64,000 nucleotides of DNA from Cypionkella sp. (GCA_023255415.1 JALRIN010000001.1:1-64000); one strand, 5' to 3'; positions 1 to 9,125 are shown, counted from the first letter of the stretch. Numbers and translations are program-made. The notes: generated by a model from the sequence alone, not told the origin.

Positions 1-690
1 AAGGAAATGCAGCTTGGCCACGGCGAGACCATTGCCGATACCGCCCGCGTTCTGTCGCGCTACGTCGATCTGATCATGATCCGCACCTTTGAAGAGGCGA
101 CGCTCTTGGAAATGGCCGAACATGCCACGGTGCCGGTGATCAACGGGCTGACCAATCGCACCCACCCCTGCCAGATCATGGCGGATGTGATGACTTACGA
201 GGAACATCGCGGCCCGATTGCGGGCAAAAAGGTGGTCTGGGCCGGTGACGGCAATAATGTCGCCGCCTCTTTCTTGCATGCGGCAGGCCAGTTTGGTTTT
301 GATTTCACCTTCACTGGCCCTGAAACCCTTGATCCCGAGGCCAATTTCGTGGGCTTTGCCCGCGGCAAAGGCAGCCGCGTCACCATTGAGCGTGATCCGG
401 TCAAGGCCTTTGCTGGTGCCGATCTGGTGGTGACCGACACTTGGGTCTCGATGCATGACCCCGAATCCGCCAAGGAACGCCGTCACAATCAACTGCGCCC
501 CTATCAAGTGAACGAGACGCTGATGGCCCATGCCAAGCCAGACGCTTTGTTCATGCATTGCCTGCCCGCGCATCGCAATGACGAGGCGACAAGTGCGGTG
601 ATGGACGGTCCGCATTCGGTGATTTTTGACGAGGCCGAAAATAGGCTGCACGCGCAAAAAGCGGTGATGCGCTGGTGCTTGGGGCTTTAG
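1..690 (+). CDS. argF: Ornithine carbamoyltransferase, C-terminal part (5' end outside window)
   Basis: The reading frame is open from the first base, so the gene is cut by the window edge; about 229 residues remain of a usual 305-320. OTCase transfers carbamoyl phosphate to ornithine to give citrulline in cytosolic arginine synthesis. The ornithine-binding signature HCLPAHR lies about 45 residues from the end, and HPCQIMAD, the carbamoyl-phosphate/ornithine domain linker motif, lies near residue 57 of the visible part. These two motifs separate OTCase from aspartate carbamoyltransferase. The protein ends in the family-typical EAENRLHAQKAVM region. A strong hairpin follows 12 bases after the stop, so this is the last gene of its transcript. 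Confidence 0.95.
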   Translation, partial: KEMQLGHGETIADTARVLSRYVDLIMIRTFEEATLLEMAEHATVPVINGLTNRTHPCQIMADVMTYEEHRGPIAGKKVVWAGDGNNVAASFLHAAGQFGFDFTFTGPETLDPEANFVGFARGKGSRVTIERDPVKAFAGADLVVTDTWVSMHDPESAKERRHNQLRPYQVNETLMAHAKPDALFMHCLPAHRNDEATSAVMDGPHSVIFDEAENRLHAQKAVMRWCLGL

Positions 691-701
691 CGCAAAATCT
701 T

Positions 702-732
702 GGGGCGCCCGTGATGGCGCCCCTTGCTTTTG
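702..732 (+). terminator. Rho-independent terminator after argF
   Basis: GGGGCGCC (702-709) pairs perfectly with GGCGCCCC (716-723) around a 6-base loop and is followed by TTGCTTTT. It lies 12 bases after the argF stop and before the separate DUF1993 gene. Confidence 0.8.
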
Positions 733-786
733 CGCTGAATTGATCGCCTTGATGCGGGCGGAAAATCCGCTTTGCAAAGGTGCATC

Positions 787-1275
787 ATGCAATCTCCTGT
801 TCCTGTCTTTACCCATTCACTGACGGCGCTTTCAAAGATCCTTGAAAAGGCCGAGGCGCATCAAACCGCCAAGAATATCAAACCCGAGGTGATGCCGCAG
901 CTGCGGCTGATCGCTGATATGCTGCCGCTTTGGCGTCAGGTGACGATTGCTTGTGATCATGCCAAAGGCGCATGCGCGCGGTTGGCGGGGCTGCCGGTTC
1001 CCAGCTTTGCAGACAGCGAAACCACCCTGGCCGAGCTGAAGGACCGCGTCGCCAAGACGCTTGAATTCATCGCCACCGTGCCCGCCGAGGCCTTTAAAGA
1101 CGCCGAAGCCCTGACCATCACCCTAAAGGCTGGCCCGCGCGAGCTGAGCTTTCCGGCATCTGACTATTACCATCTGTTTGCAGTGCCAAACTTTTATTTC
1201 CACATGTCGACGTGTTACGCGATCCTGCGCGCCAATGGCGTCGAGATCGGCAAGACTGACTTTCTGGGCGCGTAA
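787..1275 (+). CDS. DUF1993 family protein
   Basis: A 162-residue cytosolic protein without signal peptide or membrane segment, matching the overall shape of the DUF1993 family (DinB-like helical bundle, function unknown): an N-terminal helix ending in a conserved Lys region, a central motif around LPVPSFADSE, and a C-terminal FPASDYYHLFAVPNFYFHMS segment with HMSTCYAILRANGVEIGK. An ATG at 787 has AAAGG 6 bases upstream; a TTG at 772 would add five residues but has no ribosome site. It stands alone between the argF terminator and a convergent transporter gene. No substrate or partner can be inferred. Confidence 0.75.
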   Translation: MQSPVPVFTHSLTALSKILEKAEAHQTAKNIKPEVMPQLRLIADMLPLWRQVTIACDHAKGACARLAGLPVPSFADSETTLAELKDRVAKTLEFIATVPAEAFKDAEALTITLKAGPRELSFPASDYYHLFAVPNFYFHMSTCYAILRANGVEIGKTDFLGA

Positions 1276-1299
1276 CGCCGCCTGAAGGCTTTGATCGCG

Positions 1300-2493
1300 T
1301 CAGCCCCGCCGAAGATGATCGGCGGCGGCGGCGCGGTTTGCAAGCGCGCTGACCAAAAGCAACACCACCGCAAGCGCTGCATAGGTGGCGCGAAAACCGA
1401 TGTGATCGGCGGCAAAGCCAATAGCGCTGGGCGCGATTAAAATGCCGGCATAGCCCACCATCGTCACGGTTGACAGCGCGGTGCCCGAGGCCAGCGTCGG
1501 GTGGTTGCCTGCCGCGGAAATCAAGATAGGCACCATATTTGCCACGCCCAAGCCCGCGACAGCAAAGCTGACGATGGCTACAATTTCGCCGGGGGCCAGC
1601 GCGCCGCCCAGAAGTCCAGCCGCTGCGATTGCGCCTGACAGCCGCAGGGTTCTGACCGCGCCGAAGCGGTTGCGAATGGCGTCTCCGGCAAAGCGCATGC
1701 TGGCCATGCTGGCTGCAAAGAAGGCAAAGCCAAGCCCGGCGCGAAATAGATCAGCGCCCAACTCGCGCCCCAGATAGATCGCGGCCCAATCCAGCACGGC
1801 GCCTTCGGGCACCATAGAAAACAGCGCCATAAAGCCCAAAAGCCATAGGTTCAGATCGCGCGGAAACAGATGGGCCTTTTTTTCCTCGGGCCCGGGTTTG
1901 GGTGCGGCGGCCTCGGAGATCAGATGCGGCCAGGCGAGTGCCAGCAGAAGCGCCGAAAATGCTGCCACCAGCAGCACCTGCACCTGCGCGCCCGCCTGCG
2001 CAATAACATAGCTGCCTGCCAGCCCGCCCACAAAACCGCCAAGGCTCCAGAACCCATGGCTTGAGGACATGATCGCGCGGCCAAGTCTGCGTTCTACCTC
2101 GACCGCATTGGCGTTCATCGCGACATCCATGCAGCCCAAAACCGCCCCCATCGCTGCCATTGCCGGCACCAAGATCCAAAGGTTAGGCGCAAAGACCACC
2201 AAGGGCAGCGCAGGCAGGGCGGCAAGGCCAAAGGCGCGCGTCATCGCCCGCGAGCCATGCGCCGCAATCAGGCGGCCTGAAAACAGCATCGCCAGCACAG
2301 CGCCAAGGCCCAGCACAAGGATCAGCAGCCCCAGAGTGGTTGTGCTGATTTGGTGACGTGGCAGCAGCAGCGGGATCTGCGCCGCCCAAGCCCCCATGAT
2401 AAAGCCATTGGTGGCAAAAAAGCCTGCCACTGCCCAGCGGCCTTTGATGGCTTTGCCGATCACCTCGGCGGCGGTGCGGGGGGCTTCAGCCAC
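1300..2493 (-). CDS. MFS transporter
   Basis: Major facilitator superfamily permease of about 397 residues with roughly twelve hydrophobic segments, the usual size for the family. The loop 2-3 region keeps the Arg/Gly-rich character (FSGRLIAAHGSRAMTRA). The chosen start is a GTG at 2493 that overlaps the stop of the upstream galM-like gene (GTGGCTGA); the open frame runs further up but only by reading through the epimerase in another frame. Tight coupling with an aldose epimerase suggests a sugar or sugar-acid substrate, which is inference only. It is convergent with the DUF1993 gene, 24 bases apart. Confidence 0.85.
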   Translation of the reverse strand: MAEAPRTAAEVIGKAIKGRWAVAGFFATNGFIMGAWAAQIPLLLPRHQISTTTLGLLILVLGLGAVLAMLFSGRLIAAHGSRAMTRAFGLAALPALPLVVFAPNLWILVPAMAAMGAVLGCMDVAMNANAVEVERRLGRAIMSSSHGFWSLGGFVGGLAGSYVIAQAGAQVQVLLVAAFSALLLALAWPHLISEAAAPKPGPEEKKAHLFPRDLNLWLLGFMALFSMVPEGAVLDWAAIYLGRELGADLFRAGLGFAFFAASMASMRFAGDAIRNRFGAVRTLRLSGAIAAAGLLGGALAPGEIVAIVSFAVAGLGVANMVPILISAAGNHPTLASGTALSTVTMVGYAGILIAPSAIGFAADHIGFRATYAALAVVLLLVSALANRAAAADHLRRG

Positions 2494-3433
2494 GATCAAA
2501 GCGCCATTCGGTGACTTGCTGGCGGGTTTGCCCCGCGGCAAGGCTGATCGGGGTGAACTGCGGCTTGTTGGGCGCATCGGGCCAGGCATGGGCTTCGATC
2601 GCAAGGGCTTTAAAGCCATCGTGGCGGCAATCATAGACCTGAACGCCGGCTTCGGTGGTGGCAAGGGTCATGCGCAGGCCGTTGCGGCCTTGCAGCCAAA
2701 GCACATCGCGCAGCGGCATCGGGGCCCTGCTGAGGCAAAAGCAGTGGTCCAGATCCACGCTTTGCGCCGACAGGGTGTGGGCCGTGCGCAGATCAAAGCC
2801 TGCCTCAACCGCGCGCACCTCGCCTGTTACCACGAAATCGGCGTCTACGGGCAGATAATGCTCGGCCGCGATGCGCAGGCTGTGGCCGCTGAGATCGGCG
2901 CTGCCGTCGAGGTTCCAATAGCTGTGGTTGGCGGCGTTAAACACGGTTTCGGCATCGCTGCGGGCGGTGATGGTCAACCGCAGGGTGGCGGGGGCTTCGA
3001 GCACATACTGCGCCTCGATATGGCGGTTGCCGGAAAAGCCGCCCAGACCATCGGGCAGATCCAGCGCCAAGACCGCCTCTGTCGCGGTGGTGCGCAAGAC
3101 CTGCCAAACTTGGGCATGGGCACCCGATGGCCCTGAGTGCAGCGAATGTTTGCCGTTAAAGTTCACCTCTAGCTGCAAGCTGCGGTCTGAAAGCGGCGCG
3201 CGTGCGCCTGTCAGCCGGTTGACCACAGGCGCAATCAGCGCGCCGTGATAGCCATGCCCGCCCTCGTATGCGGCCAGATCGGCGGCGCCCAGCGTCAGAT
3301 CATGTGCCACGCCCGCCAGACGAACAGAGTGCACCCGCGCGCCATGCGTCAAAAGCTCGACGCTCAGATCGCCCGCCTGCAGGCAGATCTTTTCCACCGG
3401 CGTGCCGTCTTTTGTGGTTCCGAAAATCGGCAT
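2486..3433 (-). CDS. Aldose 1-epimerase (galactose mutarotase family)
   Basis: A 315-residue cytosolic beta-sandwich enzyme that interconverts alpha and beta anomers of hexoses. Seen: the substrate-loop region NFNGKHSLHSG and the family motif ANHSYWNLDGSADLSGH, whose His is the expected catalytic acid, followed by the beta strand with EHYLPVDADFVVTGE and the C-terminal GVQVYDCRHDG. The ATG at 3433 (MPIFGTT) is chosen; an earlier TTG/ATG would add 18 residues not typical of the family. It is the first gene of a two-gene unit with the MFS transporter, whose start overlaps its stop. Family assignment is firm; the physiological sugar is not known. Confidence 0.88.
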   Translation of the reverse strand: MPIFGTTKDGTPVEKICLQAGDLSVELLTHGARVHSVRLAGVAHDLTLGAADLAAYEGGHGYHGALIAPVVNRLTGARAPLSDRSLQLEVNFNGKHSLHSGPSGAHAQVWQVLRTTATEAVLALDLPDGLGGFSGNRHIEAQYVLEAPATLRLTITARSDAETVFNAANHSYWNLDGSADLSGHSLRIAAEHYLPVDADFVVTGEVRAVEAGFDLRTAHTLSAQSVDLDHCFCLSRAPMPLRDVLWLQGRNGLRMTLATTEAGVQVYDCRHDGFKALAIEAHAWPDAPNKPQFTPISLAAGQTRQQVTEWRFDRG

Positions 3434-3488
3434 GCTTGCCCCCCAAGTTCTGTGGCGGAGAAGGGCTGAAAATTGGCCCTGCGTCAAG

Positions 3489-4364
3489 CTATGGCTGCAG
3501 GCAATCGCGCAGGCTTTGGGCGATGGCGCGCATCAGGGCGTCATAGGCATCGGGGCCAAAGTCGAGGCTGGATCCGACAGGGTCCAAGACCGCGCCCAGT
3601 TTGGTGTCGCTGCCTGCCATGATCTGGGTCAGCAGGGCGGGATCGTGCTGAATTTCGGGGAATGCGCAGATGTAATGGCCTGCCCGCATCTGTGCCGCAA
3701 GCTCGGACAGCCGTGCCGCGCCGGGGGCAGAGGCATCGCCCAAGGCCAGCGAGGCCGCAGCCTGCAGCTGATACCGCGCGGTGAAATAGCCGTAAGCCGC
3801 GTGAAAGGTGACGAAGCCTTTGTCAGCCACAGGCGCAAGCGCGGTTGCAATCTCGGCGTCCATCGCCGCAACCCGCGCCTTGGCGGCTGCACTATTGGCG
3901 ACATAGGTGGCCGCGTGTTCGGGGTCTAGGGTGGCAAGGCGGGTAGCGATCAGATCCAGCCAGGCAATGGCGTTTTGTGGGTTCAGCCAGGCATGCGGGT
4001 CGATGCCAGAGCCCTCTTCCTCGGCCTGGCCGGGGGCATAGCTTTGGGTTTGGGTGGCCGGATCCGCCAGCAGGGCCAAGGCAGGCGCAGGGTTTGCCGC
4101 CAAAGCACGGTCCAGCCAGGGCGTCAGCTCGGGGCCAACCCAAATCACCAGATCTGCGGTCGCGATATCGCGCATTTGGCTGGGGCGCAGGGCAAAGTCA
4201 TGCTCGTCTGCGCCCTTTTCCAGCAGCAGAACTGGCGTGCCAAGCGTGCCCATCACCTGTGCCGTCAGGGCCTGCACCGGCGGAATATCGGTCACGACCT
4301 GCGGCACCTGCGCCCATGCGGGCAGGGCGAGGCTGGTCAATAGAAGTGATATGATATAACGCAT
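3489..4364 (-). CDS. znuA: Zinc ABC transporter substrate-binding protein
   Basis: Periplasmic high-affinity Zn(II) receptor of 291 residues. A Sec signal peptide (about residues 1-19, cleavage after AWA) precedes the cluster A-I fold. Candidate metal ligands are the His in GADEHDF, the His in IDPHAWL, the His in VTFHAAYGYF and an acidic residue near FPEIQHD. The His-rich acidic loop found in many ZnuA is reduced to an EEEGSG stretch. It is transcribed divergently from zur-znuC-znuB, with a Zur box in the 66-base gap. The ATG at 4364 with AAAAGGG upstream is preferred over a TTG six bases earlier. Confidence 0.93.
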   Translation of the reverse strand: MRYIISLLLTSLALPAWAQVPQVVTDIPPVQALTAQVMGTLGTPVLLLEKGADEHDFALRPSQMRDIATADLVIWVGPELTPWLDRALAANPAPALALLADPATQTQSYAPGQAEEEGSGIDPHAWLNPQNAIAWLDLIATRLATLDPEHAATYVANSAAAKARVAAMDAEIATALAPVADKGFVTFHAAYGYFTARYQLQAAASLALGDASAPGAARLSELAAQMRAGHYICAFPEIQHDPALLTQIMAGSDTKLGAVLDPVGSSLDFGPDAYDALMRAIAQSLRDCLQP

Positions 4365-4401
4365 GGACAACCCTTTTCAGTCGCTGGAAGTGGATGTATT
4401 A

Positions 4402-4416
4402 TGTTATATCATAACA
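4402..4416. promoter_or_regulatory. Zur box between znuA and zur
   Basis: TGTTATATCATAACA is an almost perfect 15-base palindrome matching the alphaproteobacterial Zur consensus TGTTATA-n-TATAACA. It lies 37 bases from the znuA start and 14 bases from the zur start, so one operator can repress both directions when zinc is replete, including autoregulation of zur. Confidence 0.85.
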
Positions 4417-4430
4417 GTCAAGAGGCCGCG

Positions 4431-4943
4431 ATGTCAGATCACAGCACCTGCCTTGGATGCGAAGCGCCCGATTTGGCCTTTGCCCAGCACGATCACGCCG
4501 CCTGCAGCGCCGAAGCCTTGGCGCGGGCCGAGGAAATGGTGCAGCAAAAGGGGCTGCGGCTGACCCCGGTGCGCCGCCGCACGCTAGAGATTTTGTTGGA
4601 AAACCACCGCGCGTTGGGGGCTTACGAGGTGCTGGAACGGCTGGCGGCGGATGGCTTTGGCAATCAGCCCCCCGTGGCCTATCGCGCGCTTGAATTTCTG
4701 ACAGATCAAGGCCTTGCCCACCGCATTCAGCGCCTGAACGCCTTTGCCGCCTGCATGCACACCGGCGAGGCCCATGCGCCGGCATTTCTGATCTGCCGCC
4801 AGTGCAATCTGGTGGCCGAGGCCGCTGCAAGTCCGGTGATTGACGCACTTGCGGCCTCGGCACAACAAAGCGGCTTTGTGATTGAACGCAGCACCATCGA
4901 GGCCTTGGGCCTTTGTGCTGCCTGCCAAGGGGCTGCAGCATGA
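4431..4943 (+). CDS. zur: Zinc uptake regulator, Fur family
   Basis: A 170-residue Fur-family repressor. It has an N-terminal winged helix (RRRTLEILLENHRALGAYEVLE, then NQPPVAYRALEFLTDQGLAHRI) and a C-terminal dimer/metal domain with CMHTGEAHA and two Cys pairs (CRQC, and CAAC near the end) that form the structural zinc site of Fur proteins. An extra Cys pair (CLGC) sits at the N-terminus. ATG 4431 is used; an in-frame ATG at 4401 would place the start inside the Zur box. The stop overlaps the znuC start (ATGA), so zur-znuC-znuB is one transcript. Zinc context and operator favour Zur over Fur or Mur. Confidence 0.92.
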   Translation: MSDHSTCLGCEAPDLAFAQHDHAACSAEALARAEEMVQQKGLRLTPVRRRTLEILLENHRALGAYEVLERLAADGFGNQPPVAYRALEFLTDQGLAHRIQRLNAFAACMHTGEAHAPAFLICRQCNLVAEAAASPVIDALAASAQQSGFVIERSTIEALGLCAACQGAAA

Positions 4944-5710
4944 GGCTGTTGTCTGCGCAAAACCTTGCGGTGCGCTTTGGCGGCGCCGAGGTGCTTTCGG
5001 GCATCTCTTTGGCCATCGAGGCGGGCGAGATCGTTACCATTCTGGGGCCGAATGGTTCGGGCAAATCGACGTTGTTGCGCGCGCTGTTGGGGATTGTGCC
5101 GCTGTCGGCGGGGCAGGTCAGGCGCGCTGCGGGACTGCGCTTGGGCTATGTGCCGCAAAAGCTGAGCGTCGATCGCTCGATGCCGATGACGGTGCGGCGG
5201 TTCTTGTCGCTGCCCAAGCGGGTCAGCGATGCCGAGGCGACGTCGGCATTGGCGCGGGTGGGTCTGCCCGATGTCGAGGCGCAGCAGATGGCGGCGCTGT
5301 CAGGCGGGCAGTTTCAGCGCGTGCTTTTGGCGCGCGCGCTGCTGTCAGACCCGCAGATCCTGATCTTGGACGAACCGACCCAAGGTCTTGACCAGCCCGG
5401 CGAGGCGGCGTTCTACCGTCTGATCGAAGAGGTGCGGGCGCAGACGGGGGCGGCAATTTTGATGGTCAGCCATGATCTGCATGTGGTGATGGCGGCATCA
5501 GATCGGGTAATCTGCCTGAACGGCCATATCTGCTGCGAGGGCACGCCACGGGTGGTGTCAAATGCCCCGGAATATCGCGCTTTGTTTGGCTTGGGCACCA
5601 AGGGGGCGCTGGCACTTTATCAGCATCAGCACAACCACAGCCATGACCATGACCACAGCCATGACCACGGCCATTCGCATCAGGCCCATGAGGATCACGC
5701 GCATGATTGA
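4940..5710 (+). CDS. znuC: Zinc ABC transporter ATPase with His-rich tail
   Basis: Cytosolic ATPase of the ZnuABC importer, 256 residues. Walker A GPNGSGKS at residues 36-43, signature LSGGQFQR at 120-127, Walker B ILILDEP at 140-146, and an H-loop in MVSHDLHVV. The last 28 residues contain 13 His alternating with Asp and Ser, a metal-binding tail at the cytoplasmic C-terminus that could buffer or sense zinc. Its first ATG overlaps the zur stop and its last 8 bases overlap the znuB start, so translation of the three genes is coupled. Expected to be repressed by Zur through the box upstream of zur. Confidence 0.94.
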   Translation: MRLLSAQNLAVRFGGAEVLSGISLAIEAGEIVTILGPNGSGKSTLLRALLGIVPLSAGQVRRAAGLRLGYVPQKLSVDRSMPMTVRRFLSLPKRVSDAEATSALARVGLPDVEAQQMAALSGGQFQRVLLARALLSDPQILILDEPTQGLDQPGEAAFYRLIEEVRAQTGAAILMVSHDLHVVMAASDRVICLNGHICCEGTPRVVSNAPEYRALFGLGTKGALALYQHQHNHSHDHDHSHDHGHSHQAHEDHAHD

Positions 5711-6494
5711 TGATTTTCTGATCCGGGCGGGGCTGGCGGGGCTTGGGCTTGCCATGGCGACGGGGCCTTTGGGCTGTTTTGTGGTCTGGCGGCGTATGGC
5801 CTATTTCGGCGACGCCACCAGCCACGCGGCGATTTTGGGCGTGGCCTTGGCGCTGGCGCTGCATCTGCCGATTGCGGCGGGCACTTTGATCGTGGCGCTG
5901 ACCATGGCGCTGACGGTCTCGACCTTGGCGGCAAAGGGCTGGGCGATGGACACCACGCTAGGGGTTTTGGCGCATTCGGCTTTGGCCTTTGGCTTGGTGG
6001 CGATTTCCTATGTGCCGGGGGTGCGCGCGGATCTTTCAAGCTATTTGTTTGGCGATATTCTGGCGGTCACTGAAGCTGATCTTGGGTTTATCTGGGGCGG
6101 AGCTGCGATTGTGCTGGGGCTGTTGCTTTGGCGCTGGCAGGCGCTGTTGACTGCGACGCTGAGTGAAGATCTGGCGCATGCCTCGGGGCTGAACCCTGAC
6201 CGCGAACGCTTGGTGCTGACGCTGGCGCTGGCGCTGGTGGTGGCGGTGGCCCTAAAGATCGTGGGGGCGCTGCTGATTGCGGCGATGCTGATCGTTCCAG
6301 CTGCCGCCGCACGCGGCCTGTCGCGCACGCCCGAAGCCATGGCGCTGATCGCCAGTGTGATCGGCGCGCTGGCTTGCCTTGGTGGGCTGGGCTTGTCGCT
6401 GTGGCAAGACACGCCTGCGGGGCCGTCGATTGTCAGCGCTGCGGCCGCGATTTTTGCGATCGTCGCGATCTTTGGGCGGCGTTTGCAGGGCTGA
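5703..6494 (+). CDS. znuB: Zinc ABC transporter permease
   Basis: A 263-residue ABC-3 family inner-membrane permease with about eight hydrophobic helices, including the family GLLLWRWQALLTATLSEDLA coupling region that contacts ZnuC. The true start is the ATG at 5703, overlapping the znuC stop by 8 bases; the open frame extends upstream only as a shadow of znuC. It forms the channel for Zn(II) delivered by ZnuA. Last gene of the zur-znuC-znuB transcript; no clear hairpin terminator follows. Confidence 0.92.
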   Translation: MIDDFLIRAGLAGLGLAMATGPLGCFVVWRRMAYFGDATSHAAILGVALALALHLPIAAGTLIVALTMALTVSTLAAKGWAMDTTLGVLAHSALAFGLVAISYVPGVRADLSSYLFGDILAVTEADLGFIWGGAAIVLGLLLWRWQALLTATLSEDLAHASGLNPDRERLVLTLALALVVAVALKIVGALLIAAMLIVPAAAARGLSRTPEAMALIASVIGALACLGGLGLSLWQDTPAGPSIVSAAAAIFAIVAIFGRRLQG

Positions 6495-6629
6495 ACCCCG
6501 CGCGTTTTCGTCGCTTTTCACGCCTCATGTCGTTTTTATCTGGCGAATGTCGGCGGCCCTTGCCCGCGGCCCCCTGCATCGGGCACATATGGGCCAAATC
6601 TTTCGGCAATACATCCAGCGGAGTCGCTT

Positions 6630-9125
6630 ATGAAAACCCATGTCAAAGCCTTGGTCGTCGGCGGCGGTGCTGTCGGCAACGGGATCGCCTATCATCTGGC
6701 CAAAGCCGGTTGGGATACCATGTTGGTCGAACGTGACGAGCTGACCTCGGGTTCGACTTGGCATGCGGCCGGCCTGCTGCCGTTGTTCAACATGTCGTAT
6801 GCCACCACCCATATCCACAAATACTCGGTCGATTTTTACAAATCGCTTGAGGCTGAAACCGGCCTGAACGCCGGTTTTGCCGTGGTAGGCAACCTGCGCA
6901 TGGCCCAAAAGCAAGAGCGTATGGACGAATATATGCTTTATTCCTCGGTGGCCGAGACGGCCGGGGTTTACCATGAATTCCTGACACCCGCGCAGATCAA
7001 AGAGCGCTGGCCTTTGGTGCGCACCGAGGATTTGATCGGCGCGCTTTACCACCCGCAAGACGGCTATATTAACCCAGCCGATGTCACCCAAGCCATGGCC
7101 AAGGGTGCGCGTCAGCACGGCGCGACCATCGAGCGCAAAATTCAGGTGGATGGCTATAAATGGACGGGGTCTGAATGGATCGTGTCTTGCACGCGCATGG
7201 TCGATAAGGGCGGCAATCTGGTTGCCTCGGAAGAAAAGTTCGAGATCCGCGCCGAACATGTCGTCACCGCCACCGGCAACCACGCGCAGCGCACCGCACG
7301 TCTGCTGGGCGTGAAAATCCCGGCGATCCCGGTGGAACACCAGTTCATCGTGACCGAACCCGATCCGATGCTGGTCGAATACCGCAAGAACAACCCCGAG
7401 CACCCGGTGCTGCGCGACGCCGACGCCAAATGGTATGTCCGCGAAGAGCGTGGCGGCTGGATCCTTGGCCCCTATGAGAAAGGCGCGCCTGCGCGCTTTG
7501 AATATTCAGTGCCCGACAGTTTCCGCGCCGATCTGTTCCCGCTGAACCTCGAGCGGATCGAGAAAGAATACATGGATTTCATCCACCGCATTCCGTCCTC
7601 GGAAGTGGTGGGGTTGAAGGATGATTTCAACGGCCCGATCTGCTATACCCCCGATGGCAACCCGCTGGTTGGCCCGGTGCCCGGTCTGCGCAATATGTGG
7701 ATCGCCGAAGGCTTTAGCTTTGGCATCACGGCGGCGGGCGGCACTGGCTATTACCTTGCTCAAATGATGGTGCATGGCGAGGCCGAGATCGACATGGCCA
7801 GCCTTGATCCGCGCCGTTACGGGTCTTGGATGACCACCGAATATGCGGCGCGCAAGAATGAGGAATGCTACGACCACGTCTTCATTCTGCACCACCCTGA
7901 TGAAGAGCGGGAAGCCTGCCGCCCCTTGCGCACCGCCCCGGTCTATGACCGCCAAAAGGCGTTGGGTGCGCAATTTGGTCAGGTCAACGGTTGGGAGCGT
8001 CCGATCTATTACGGCCCGCTGAACGCGCCCGAGGATTTCGACCATAACGCCCGCAGCTTCCGCCGTGGCGGCTGGTGGCAATATGCGGTGGAAGAGGCCA
8101 AGGCCATTCGCGAAACCGCAGGCCTGATTGATGCGACCGCCTTTACCAAGCATGTGGTCAAAGGCCCCGGTGCAACGGCTTTTCTGGATTGGTTCACCTG
8201 CAACGCGCTGCCAAAGGTGGGACGCATCAACCTGACCTATGCGCTGACCCCGCAGGGCACTACGCGCACCGAATACACTATCGTGCGCAATGGCGAGAAT
8301 GACTATTACCTTGTCTCGGCCGGGGCTTGGACCGCCTATGATGCTGATTATCTGCGCAAATGTGCCGAGGATAAAGCGCCTGAGTTTGGCTATATCGAGA
8401 TTCAGGATGTTACCACGCAATGGGGCGTCTTTGCGCTTGCAGGTCCAAATGCGCGCAAGATTTTGGCCGAAGTCATCAAAGACGAATTCCCCGAAACGGC
8501 GCTGTCGAACAAGCGCTTTCCTTGGCTGTCGGCGCGCAAGATCGAGCTGGGCATGTGCCCGGTGAATGCGATCCGGGTGGCCTATACCGGCGAATTGGGC
8601 TGGGAATTGCACCACCCGATCGAGATGCAGCGCTATCTTTGGGATTTGCTGCTGAAGGCGGGCGAAAAGCACGGCATGAAGCTGGTGGGCGCGCGGGCGC
8701 AAAACTGGCTGCGTCAAGAGAAAAGCTATCGCGCCTTTGGCAATGAATTGGGCCGCGATGCCACCCCGCTTGAGGCCGCTTTGGACCGCTTTGTGGATCT
8801 GAACAAAGAGTTCCACGGCAAGCAAGCGATGCTGGATCTGGGCATTCGGTCGAAATGTGTGACGCTGCTGATTGACGGGCCTGCCGATACTGACCCTTGG
8901 GGCAAGGAAGCCTTGATCCATCAGGGCGAAAAGATTGGCCGTCTGACCTCGGGCGGTTATTCGGTGGCCTTTGGCAAGCAGATCGGCATGGGCTATGTGC
9001 GGCCTGATCTGGCGGTAACGGGGCAGAAGTTGCAGGTGCGGATCAATCGCGAGCTGTGGGACTGTGTAGTGACCGAGGACAGCCCGTTTGATCCTGCCAA
9101 TGCGCGCATCCGGCTGGACGGTTGA
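6630..9125 (+). CDS. Dimethylglycine/sarcosine dehydrogenase-like FAD-GcvT protein
   Basis: An 831-residue cytosolic fusion. Residues 1-380 are a DAO-type FAD oxidoreductase beginning with the dinucleotide motif GGGAVGNGIAYHLA; the following TSGSTWHAAGL carries the His that holds FAD covalently in DMGDH and SARDH. A FAO_M linker follows, and the last about 370 residues are GcvT aminomethyltransferase-like, which pass the one-carbon unit to tetrahydrofolate. The likely reaction is oxidative N-demethylation of dimethylglycine, sarcosine or a related amine; the exact substrate is not decidable here. It has its own 135-base upstream gap and is followed by a terminator, so it is probably monocistronic. 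Confidence 0.85.
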   Translation: MKTHVKALVVGGGAVGNGIAYHLAKAGWDTMLVERDELTSGSTWHAAGLLPLFNMSYATTHIHKYSVDFYKSLEAETGLNAGFAVVGNLRMAQKQERMDEYMLYSSVAETAGVYHEFLTPAQIKERWPLVRTEDLIGALYHPQDGYINPADVTQAMAKGARQHGATIERKIQVDGYKWTGSEWIVSCTRMVDKGGNLVASEEKFEIRAEHVVTATGNHAQRTARLLGVKIPAIPVEHQFIVTEPDPMLVEYRKNNPEHPVLRDADAKWYVREERGGWILGPYEKGAPARFEYSVPDSFRADLFPLNLERIEKEYMDFIHRIPSSEVVGLKDDFNGPICYTPDGNPLVGPVPGLRNMWIAEGFSFGITAAGGTGYYLAQMMVHGEAEIDMASLDPRRYGSWMTTEYAARKNEECYDHVFILHHPDEEREACRPLRTAPVYDRQKALGAQFGQVNGWERPIYYGPLNAPEDFDHNARSFRRGGWWQYAVEEAKAIRETAGLIDATAFTKHVVKGPGATAFLDWFTCNALPKVGRINLTYALTPQGTTRTEYTIVRNGENDYYLVSAGAWTAYDADYLRKCAEDKAPEFGYIEIQDVTTQWGVFALAGPNARKILAEVIKDEFPETALSNKRFPWLSARKIELGMCPVNAIRVAYTGELGWELHHPIEMQRYLWDLLLKAGEKHGMKLVGARAQNWLRQEKSYRAFGNELGRDATPLEAALDRFVDLNKEFHGKQAMLDLGIRSKCVTLLIDGPADTDPWGKEALIHQGEKIGRLTSGGYSVAFGKQIGMGYVRPDLAVTGQKLQVRINRELWDCVVTEDSPFDPANARIRLDG

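Noticed and set aside
5629..5704. Short CATGACCA-like DNA repeats as a regulatory or tandem repeat locus
   Set aside because: They are the His/Asp codons of the ZnuC tail and are in frame.
7506..8921. A 471-codon minus-strand frame inside the dehydrogenase gene
   Set aside because: Shadow of a conserved FAD-GcvT protein; no start context or family features.
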